From assembly GCA_016195585.1 (NCBI GenBank), contig JACPZJ010000177.1:1-8388 (forward strand): a DNA stretch of 8,388 nucleotides. The letters are read 5' to 3'. Under the pieces are notes generated by a model, which saw only the letters and a program-made list of their open reading frames with translations, made no database searches and was not told the DNA's origin. Below are positions 1 through 3,527 of the stretch, piece by piece. The stretch is from Nitrospirota bacterium (GTDB lineage: Bacteria > Nitrospirota > CAKKRA01 > 9FT-COMBO-42-15). The position numbers and the translations under genes are program-made. Every line of letters starts with the position of its first letter. The first letter of the stretch is position 1.

Positions 1-169
1 ATATTATCACCTCTGTTGTGGAGGTATTCATTGTTGCCGCGCCGATTACTGTCAAGACCACAAGCATTATCATTGCAATAAGTAATGCAGAGCCTTTTTC
101 ATTTTTATATAATCTGTGTAATCCGTGTTTATAATCTGTGTAATCAAATATTTTCTTATTACTTTTAAT
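1..169 (-). CDS. pilX: PilX-like minor prepilin, N-terminus (partial, start uncertain)
   Basis: Reading the minus strand in the frame that opens right after the pilW stop gives ...KNEKG, then SALLIAMIMLVVLTVIGAAT, then MNTSTTEVII up to the window edge. This is the PilX_N type: a prepilin peptidase site after the Gly (codon 92-94), then a hydrophobic helix. The +5 position is Ile, not Glu, as is usual for PilX/GspK-like minor pilins and unlike the three prepilins before it. PilX is a low-abundance pilus-tip or priming subunit, acting in the inner membrane and pilus. No ATG, GTG or TTG occurs in this frame between the pilW stop (179-181) and the NEKG motif. The end given is an ATT at 167-169, four bases after a good AAGGGGG ribosome binding site (174-180). 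The leader is made largely of a 22-bp-period repeat. Identity is solid; the start is not. The rest of the gene lies outside the window. Confidence 0.75.
   Translation of the reverse strand, partial: MKSNKKIFDYTDYKHGLHRLYKNEKGSALLIAMIMLVVLTVIGAATMNTSTTEVII
108..145. repeat. Two direct copies of a 16-bp AATCTGTGTAATC-type repeat
   Basis: TATAATCTGTGTAATC occurs at 108-123 and again at 130-145, a period of 22 bp. The copies lie over the presumed pilX leader. Since 22 is not a multiple of three, duplication or loss of a unit would change the reading frame. Similar ATCTGTGTAATC phrases are, from memory, dispersed in many environmental bacterial genomes. Confidence 0.85.
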
Positions 170-178
170 ATTGCCCCC

Positions 179-1171
179 TTAATTAAATATATTTTTTATC
201 CTTACCAAACTGGTCAACCGCCTTGCCCTGTTTGCGTTATTTATCTGGGCAACATTTTTAGTTGTAGAAGCAGTAATATCCACATTAACTGCTGTTATGC
301 TTGCTGTATCTGTCGTCTCATTGCCATTTCTATCCAAATAGATAAAAGTAAACATACTCCTGCCATTAGCATCAAGGTCAGGCACCCCATTAGCATCTGC
401 ATCAGGGACTATTATATTTGTTGCAATAATCTCAGCGCTCTCAGTCCCATCAACAATACCATTATTATTGAGATCAACATGCCTGATTAAACTTCGCATT
501 ATTGTAGTGCCGGGCGTCCCGACAGGATCAGGCGTAAGAGAATATCTTGTTCTAATAGGTGAAACAGCGGCGCAATCGTGAAGCACAATGGTGTCCCCGG
601 GCTTGAAGTTTATATCAGGGATTCCACCTGGCGGCAATATGCCGTTCACATATGTTAACATCAGTGTCGTGGGGGTCAGATATGTTACTGTATAACAGAC
701 ATCCCTTGCCCCTTCTTCTCTGCCCGGCTCCATGCCATCAGTTGGTCTGATTATCATTACATCTGCTCCGGTCTGGTACTCAAAATCCCGCGCATTATTA
801 ACTGTAAAGGTTATCGGGCTGGCAAGCCCTGTGATATTTCCATCAGCATCTGTAGGATTCTCAATTGTGGCATAAACCTCCATTGTAGAACCCATTGTAA
901 GTGTAATGCCAAATGACCCTGCGCTGTCTACCGGATATACACTGCCATTTTTAGGTATAAGTAATCCTGACCTTCGTATATCCCTTACCAATGTTTCAAG
1001 GCCGATGCGGGCAGACTGCTGGGCCTCTGTTACATCCTCCTGCGTAAGGCCGCTGCGGCGCTGGCTTATAAATGTTGTTGATATTGCCATCAAAACAAGG
1101 CCGAGGATCGCAATAGCAACCAATAATTCAACCAATGTAAAGCCTTTAGTATCTATAATTAACCTTTTCAT
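179..1171 (-). CDS. pilW: PilW-like minor prepilin with Ca-loop-like motifs
   Basis: 330 aa. The N-terminus MKRLIIDTKG|FTLVELL is a class III prepilin signal: cleavage after Gly10, Phe at +1, Glu at +5, then a hydrophobic helix (about residues 11-33). Length and the following QSARIGLETLVRDIRRSG pattern fit the PilW family of minor pilins, which prime assembly at the inner membrane and sit at the tip. The C-terminal half is rich in Asp/Asn/Gly: residues 233-244 (DLNNNGIVDGTE) match a DxNxNGxxDxxE EF-hand/dockerin-type loop, 257-270 read DADANGVPDLDANG, and 280-288 read DRNGNETTD. Two cysteines (159, 200) could form a disulfide. The ATG at 1169-1171 is preceded by GGAGG at 1181-1185, which lies inside the last codons of pilV, so the two are translationally tight. 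It follows fimT and pilV and precedes pilX in one operon. Confidence 0.88.
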   Translation of the reverse strand: MKRLIIDTKGFTLVELLVAIAILGLVLMAISTTFISQRRSGLTQEDVTEAQQSARIGLETLVRDIRRSGLLIPKNGSVYPVDSAGSFGITLTMGSTMEVYATIENPTDADGNITGLASPITFTVNNARDFEYQTGADVMIIRPTDGMEPGREEGARDVCYTVTYLTPTTLMLTYVNGILPPGGIPDINFKPGDTIVLHDCAAVSPIRTRYSLTPDPVGTPGTTIMRSLIRHVDLNNNGIVDGTESAEIIATNIIVPDADANGVPDLDANGRSMFTFIYLDRNGNETTDTASITAVNVDITASTTKNVAQINNANRARRLTSLVRIKNIFN

Positions 1172-1177
1172 GCCAAC

Positions 1178-1639
1178 CTACCTCCGTTTGACTGACGCTG
1201 TTGTAACTGAATGAGTATTGCCTGCCTGATCAGTCCAGTTTACTGTTACCTGAATGGTCATTGTCTCGCCGGCAAAAGGATAATCCCTGTCCACCATGTA
1301 AGTCCTTACATAATTAACACCCATAAATGTCTTAGAGGCAGCAACAACATTATTATTGAATTCTGGATAATCAGTATCAAAATTACCCGCTGTTCCATCA
1401 ACCCCTGCTCTTAAATCCACTGTGTTATAGGGCACATTTGTCAGTCCCTCCATAGCGTCCTGTGCAAGGGTTGTTGCTGTTGTCATCTTCTGGCCTGATG
1501 CATTGCCGCCAATGCCCATTACCTGCATGTTGCCGAGGGCAAGAAGCCCGAGGGCAAGGATTACAAGGGCAATCAAAACCTCAAGCAGGCTGAAGCCTTT
1601 TTCATTTAATAATTCTTTCTTATAGTATACCTTTGTCAT
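1178..1639 (-). CDS. pilV: PilV-like minor prepilin
   Basis: 153 aa. It has a 15-residue basic leader ending NEKG|FSLLEVLIALVILALGLLAL: cleavage after Gly15, Phe at +1, Glu at +5 (Glu20). The hydrophobic helix and the following MQVMGIGGNASGQ...TTATTLAQDAMEGL segment are typical of PilV/GspI-type minor pilins. The product is processed by the prepilin peptidase encoded upstream and would be one of the subunits that initiates type IV pilus assembly. The ATG at 1637-1639 is preceded by AGGAG at 1646-1650. The stop at 1178-1180 is six bases from the pilW ATG, and the pilW ribosome binding site overlaps the last pilV codons. Assignment to PilV rather than the related GspI rests on its position between a FimT/GspH-like gene and pilW. 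Confidence 0.87.
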   Translation of the reverse strand: MTKVYYKKELLNEKGFSLLEVLIALVILALGLLALGNMQVMGIGGNASGQKMTTATTLAQDAMEGLTNVPYNTVDLRAGVDGTAGNFDTDYPEFNNNVVAASKTFMGVNYVRTYMVDRDYPFAGETMTIQVTVNWTDQAGNTHSVTTASVKRR

Positions 1640-1708
1640 TTTTTACTCCTTTATATTTGCTGTCATTCCTTACTTTTGATTTTTTAATTTTGCATTTTGC
1701 ATTTATTT
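1640..1708. repeat. AT-rich spacer with TTTTGCA repeats between fimT and pilV
   Basis: This 69-bp spacer holds TTAATTTTGCA followed by a second TTTTGCA (1685-1700). The same TTAATTTTGCA phrase recurs at 5050-5060 in the pilS-pilR gap, so it is probably a dispersed AT-rich repeat. The pilV ribosome binding site (1646-1650) lies at the other end. No promoter is evident, and cotranscription with fimT is likely. Confidence 0.5.
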
Positions 1709-2245
1709 TTATGGTATCCTTACCCTTCCTGCGTTATTTATGCAGACCCTCATAGTCTCTAAAGAAGCATCTGCCCTTTGAATATTTACCCTGAACTCAC
1801 CGTTGCAGTAATCAGGGGCTTCTATCACCGTTGTAAAAGTACTGTTATCCACCGCACCAAGTCTTCCAAAGACCACTGTCTGTAAACCACAAGCTGTAAA
1901 AGTCCCGACTGTAACTGCATTCTTGTATTGATTTGCAAGGTCAACTGTTTTAATGTTAACATCATCAACTAAAGCTGCGCATGGCGCATCCTGATCACCT
2001 GTTATCCTTACTATTTCATAACTTCCATTTGTAGTAAAAGTTACCCTCACCCTTGCATTCTCCTTTGCCGCAATCTGCTGTGCCCGCATAAGGTCATCCT
2101 TAAACCCCCTTGTTGCTGCAGCAAGCCTTAAATGCGGAAGATTGGCAAAATAGGCTGATATGCCAAGACCGATTAGCACTATTATTATTACAAGGACAAC
2201 CATCATCTCTATCAGGGTAAAACCGTTTTCATTTTTTATTTTCAT
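1709..2245 (-). CDS. fimT: FimT/GspH-type pseudopilin
   Basis: 178 aa from the chosen ATG. MKIKNENG|FTLIEMMVVLVIII is a canonical prepilin signal: cleavage after Gly8, Phe at +1, Glu at +5. The body fits the GspH/FimT family: a helix ending in LRLAAATRGFKDDLMRAQQIAAKENARVRV, then a beta-rich C-terminal domain. Four cysteines in the mature part could form two disulfides. FimT-like minor pilins belong to the tip/priming complex; some FimT proteins also bind DNA during uptake, but nothing here proves that. I chose the ATG at 2243-2245 over an in-frame TTG at 2261-2263 because GGAGA (2252-2256) is six bases upstream of the ATG and the TTG lies within the terminator's U-tract. It is the first gene after the sigma-54 promoter and structured leader. 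Confidence 0.86.
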   Translation of the reverse strand: MKIKNENGFTLIEMMVVLVIIIVLIGLGISAYFANLPHLRLAAATRGFKDDLMRAQQIAAKENARVRVTFTTNGSYEIVRITGDQDAPCAALVDDVNIKTVDLANQYKNAVTVGTFTACGLQTVVFGRLGAVDNSTFTTVIEAPDYCNGEFRVNIQRADASLETMRVCINNAGRVRIP

Positions 2246-2260
2246 TAATGTTCTCCAAAA

Positions 2261-2300
2261 CAAAAAGGCCTGCCACCGATTTTTTAGGTAAGCAGGCCTT
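2261..2300 (-). terminator. Intrinsic terminator in the fimT leader (attenuator)
   Basis: On the minus strand AAGGCCTGC (2300-2292) and GCAGGCCTT (2273-2265) form a perfect 9-bp stem with an 18-nt loop, followed by a short U-run (2266-2262). It lies only about 16 nt before the fimT ATG and just before its ribosome binding site, and well after the predicted sigma-54 start. It is therefore an attenuator within the leader, not the end of the upstream genes. Its 5' arm and loop can instead pair with 2415-2438. Confidence 0.8.
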
Positions 2301-2439
2301 GATTATCAAATTCTTCCCCCCACTTCGGCAGTCCTTTCAACCGTATCTTTTAATGTAGGGGTTCAATATATTGAACCCCTACTTAGTTGAGGACTTTGCA
2401 AGCGCCAGCCTCTCGGCTGAACTTACCTTTATCGGTGGT
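2272..2439 (-). ncRNA. Structured leader RNA of fimT, riboswitch-like (class unknown)
   Basis: Several mutually consistent stems are visible in the minus-strand RNA. The outer long-range stem pairs CCACCGAU (2438-2431) with AUCGGUGG (2280-2273), and AGGUAAG with CUUACCU (2292-2286). Next is a hairpin CAGCC-GAGA-GGCUG with a GNRA loop (2419-2406). A second stem pairs AGUCC and UCAAC (2395-2386) with GUUGA and GGACU (2341-2330), with an AA bulge; its apical part contains the 28-bp palindrome at 2355-2382. GCAAAG lies between the two inner stems. The 3' strand of the outer stem overlaps the 5' arm and loop of the terminator, so the folds are mutually exclusive. GNRA hairpin, GCAAAG and minor-pilin context recall cyclic dinucleotide GEMM-I riboswitches, but the long 3' junction does not fit and I do not assign that class. 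A MITE with inverted ends is the alternative. Confidence 0.5.
2355..2382. repeat. Perfect 28-bp palindrome (GTAGGGG family)
   Basis: The half-site GTAGGGGTTCAATA is followed directly by its exact reverse complement. It has the same GTAGGGG...CCCCTAC ends as the palindrome at 2551-2578 but a different, self-complementary centre. It lies in the apical loop of an inner stem of the fimT leader RNA. Confidence 0.9.
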
Positions 2440-2442
2440 CAT

Positions 2443-2492
2443 CCCCTCACCCCATCCCTCTCCCCATAGGGGGAGAGGGGAGGGTGAGGGGG
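2443..2492. repeat. GC-rich inverted repeat (CCCCTCACCC...GGGTGAGGGG)
   Basis: The arms CCCCTCACCC-CAT-CCCTCTCCCC and GGGGAGAGGG-GA-GGGTGAGGGG enclose a short ATAG-type loop, giving about 20 base pairs with one small internal loop. There is no U-tract on either side, so it is not an intrinsic terminator. If transcription starts near 2513 it forms a very stable hairpin in the fimT leader. From memory, repeats of this sequence type are dispersed in many bacterial genomes. Confidence 0.8.
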
Positions 2493-2523
2493 ACTTCCTA
2501 TTCAGTTTTCATTTATTAGTATA

Positions 2524-2540
2524 TGCAATTGTTATGCCAA
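2524..2540 (-). promoter_or_regulatory. Sigma-54 (-24/-12) promoter for the minor pilin operon
   Basis: The minus strand reads TTGGCAT-AACAA-TTGCA, matching TGGCAY-N5-TTGCW. The invariant GG (2538-2537) and GC (2526-2525) are exactly 10 nt apart. Predicted +1 is near 2513 (an A), giving a leader of about 268 nt to fimT. The NtrC-family activator PilR is encoded about 1 kb upstream on the same strand, which supports function. No equally good -24/-12 element was noticed elsewhere in the intergenic DNA. Confidence 0.8.
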
Positions 2541-2550
2541 CAAACACAAT

Positions 2551-2578
2551 GTAGGGGCGAACGGCCGTTCGCCCCTAC
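2551..2578. repeat. Perfect 28-bp palindrome (GTAGGGGCGAACGG half-site)
   Basis: GTAGGGGCGAACGG is followed by its exact reverse complement. It has the same length and same GTAGGGG/CCCCTAC ends as 2355-2382. It ends ten bases upstream of the -24 element of the sigma-54 promoter, so it could affect activator access or simply be a repeat insertion. Confidence 0.9.
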
Positions 2579-2614
2579 TAAAAATCTTAAATCCCTTGAA
2601 AAATAAAGTATTAT

Positions 2615-2642
2615 GTAGGGGCGAACCTTGTGTTCGCCCTTC
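2615..2642. repeat. Degenerate GTAGGGGCGAAC palindrome copy
   Basis: GTAGGGGCGAACC is followed by GTTCGCCCTTC. The left arm equals that of 2551-2578, but the right arm has lost one C and changed CTAC to TTC, so this is a decayed member of the same family. The DNA between this copy and 2675 holds nothing I recognise. Confidence 0.7.
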
Positions 2643-2674
2643 TGTCAAACCTTTAGCAGGCGCTTTGGCCAGCC

Positions 2675-2726
2675 CCCCTACTATGTAATGGATTACATAA
2701 TTATGTAATTGATTACATAGTAGGGG
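2675..2726. repeat. 52-bp near-perfect palindrome with two ATGTAAT dyads
   Basis: The 26-bp arms (2675-2700 and 2701-2726) are reverse complements except at two positions. Each arm itself contains a 16-bp dyad: ATGTAATGGATTACAT (2683-2698) and ATGTAATTGATTACAT (2703-2718), with centres exactly 20 bp apart. The outer ends are CCCCTAC/GTAGGGG. It could be a repeat element or a tandem operator or upstream activator site; it lies about 170-205 bp upstream of the predicted sigma-54 start. Confidence 0.75.
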
Positions 2727-2749
2727 CGGGTTTAAAACCCGCCCTTACT
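2720..2749. repeat. GTAGGGGCGGGTTT palindrome overlapping a stop codon
   Basis: GTAGGGGCGGGTTT-A-AAACCCGCCCTTAC is a 29-bp palindrome with a single mismatched pair. The TAA stop of the nucleotidyltransferase gene (2745-2747) lies in its right end. The 18 bp at 2732-2749 recur exactly at 3510-3527, where they supply the pilR stop. On the minus strand it would put a hairpin directly after the coding region. Confidence 0.85.
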
Positions 2750-3218
2750 TTTTCTGGCCCTCTTTTATCAGGATAGATTTAAGATATTCTATATCCTCTA
2801 AGTCCTTTGGCCTATTACCCATTTTCTTGAGTTTTATTAAATCCTCTATTGCAGGGATAGGGATATAAAACTTGCTGTTAGGGTCGGCTTTTATTAGAGA
2901 ATTTTTATAACATAAATCAAAGGTGAGGCTCTCGCCATTGAGATTAGTCATCTTCCTGACAAAGAAGAGGTCTATCTTATAATCATCAATATATGCAGTA
3001 TATATAGGCTTCTTCTCTTCTATGGCATGAGAGATTTCTCCTTCAAGATCATCTTCTATCCATTTAAGAATTTTTTCCCTGTCTTCAGGATGCACCCAGA
3101 AGTCATAATCCATAGAAAAGAGAGGAGCGCCATATTGTATGACCGCATGTCTGCCTATCAATAGGTAGCGTATACCCTTTTTATTTAGTCCTCTTATGAA
3201 TTGAATGGGGTCGAACAT
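2745..3218 (-). CDS. Nucleotidyltransferase-fold protein (MNT/AbiEii-like)
   Basis: 157 aa. The N-terminal YLLIGRHAVIQYGAPLFSMDYDFWV (residues 18-42) matches the Pol-beta-type nucleotidyltransferase pattern: a glycine turn, then a DxD metal pair (Asp37, Asp39). A third acidic strand IDLFF (Asp83) and a C-terminal LIKLKKMGNRPKDLEDIEYL complete the usual order of this superfamily. The turn reads G-R rather than the common G-G/G-S, which may be normal for its subfamily. Related proteins include minimal nucleotidyltransferases of toxin-antitoxin or abortive-infection pairs, which modify a partner or RNA; the substrate here is unknown. The ATG at 3216-3218 follows AAAGG (3224-3228). It overlaps the upstream small gene by 38 bp, so the two are surely co-translated. 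The pair is flanked on both sides by repeats and looks more AT-rich than the pilus genes, suggesting acquired cargo. Confidence 0.72.
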   Translation of the reverse strand: MFDPIQFIRGLNKKGIRYLLIGRHAVIQYGAPLFSMDYDFWVHPEDREKILKWIEDDLEGEISHAIEEKKPIYTAYIDDYKIDLFFVRKMTNLNGESLTFDLCYKNSLIKADPNSKFYIPIPAIEDLIKLKKMGNRPKDLEDIEYLKSILIKEGQKK

Positions 3219-3363
3219 TTCTACCTTTAAAAATTAAGGTTCTGAAAAAGGCAAGCCTTTCCCTCTCCCTTTCTATAAATCTAATCTTTTCCGAAGAGGT
3301 AAGTTTTGAAAACCACTTTATGTTTTCTAACAATTCCTTTTTCTGCCAATCGTATCTTTTCAT
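3181..3363 (-). CDS. Small helical protein paired with the nucleotidyltransferase
   Basis: 60 aa from MKRYDWQKKELLENIKWF. I do not recognise a named family. The sequence is charged and probably mostly helical (ENIKWFSKLTSSEKIRFIERERERLAFFRTL), with a basic C-terminus ending HKRTK. Its 3' end overlaps the nucleotidyltransferase start by 38 bp, which implies a functional pair, perhaps toxin and antitoxin or a substrate-binding partner; that is inference from context. The ATG at 3361-3363 is preceded by AAAGG at some distance (about 13 nt). An in-frame ATG at 3394-3396 would add 11 residues but has no ribosome binding site, and a TTG further out is also unsupported. Confidence 0.6.
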   Translation of the reverse strand: MKRYDWQKKELLENIKWFSKLTSSEKIRFIERERERLAFFRTLIFKGRNVRPHSIHKRTK

Positions 3364-3420
3364 ATTTCTAATTTTACCTTTTAAATCCAAGTTCATCAAG
3401 GGTTAAATTTAGAATTGTAG

Positions 3421-3498
3421 GCACGAATTTACCTGCCTGTCCCTGTCTGCCCCTGCCTGTCGGCAGACAGGGACAGGCAGGGGCAGACAGGTTCGTGC
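3421..3498. repeat. Inverted decamer array flanked by GCACGAA/TTCGTGC
   Basis: Six 10-bp units lie head to tail from 3432 to 3491. With A = CCTGCCTGTC and C = CCTGTCTGCC, the order is A, C, A, C', A', C' (primes are reverse complements). Because the units alternate, two different perfect 20-bp stems with 10-nt loops are possible: A-C with C'-A', or C-A with A'-C'. The outer inverted repeat GCACGAA (3421-3427)/TTCGTGC (3492-3498) encloses the array. No U-run follows on either strand, so it is not a standard terminator. Confidence 0.85.
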
Positions 3499-3509
3499 AA
3501 AAGGCACGG

Positions 3510-3527
3510 TTAAAACCCGCCCTTACT
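3510..3527. repeat. 18-bp repeat end supplying the pilR stop codon
   Basis: TTAAAACCCGCCCTTACT is identical to 2732-2749. The pilR TAA is at 3523-3525, within it. The matching left palindrome arm is missing or replaced by CACGG, so it is a truncated copy joined to the decamer array. Confidence 0.85.

Noticed and set aside
95..102. Programmed -1 frameshift on AAAAAG to join ATG (100-102) to the pilX frame
   Set aside because: The base before the AAA codon is G, so P-site re-pairing would mismatch. There is no ribosome binding site for that ATG, and NEKG upstream of the cleavage site is in the continuous frame as in pilV.
125..490. 121-aa plus-strand open frame opposite pilW
   Set aside because: It is a cysteine- and isoleucine-rich mirror of pilW codons, with no domain and no initiation signal.
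2246..2263. TTG start for fimT giving six extra residues
   Set aside because: The TTG lies in the terminator U-tract and lacks a ribosome binding site, whereas the ATG at 2243-2245 has GGAGA at good spacing.
2272..2439. Assigning the fimT leader as a GEMM-I (c-di-GMP/cGAMP) riboswitch
   Set aside because: The GNRA hairpin, GCAAAG and genomic context are suggestive, but the sequence after the second stem does not match the short conserved junction and closing strand I know for that class. It is kept as class unknown.
2443..2492. GC-rich hairpin as an intrinsic terminator
   Set aside because: Neither side has a run of T after the stem.
2355..2748. CRISPR array
   Set aside because: The repeats are palindromes with unequal spacing and different centres; there is no constant repeat with uniform spacers, and no cas gene.
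3421..3498. Decamer hairpin as the pilR intrinsic terminator
   Set aside because: No U-tract follows the stem on the minus strand, nor on the plus strand.
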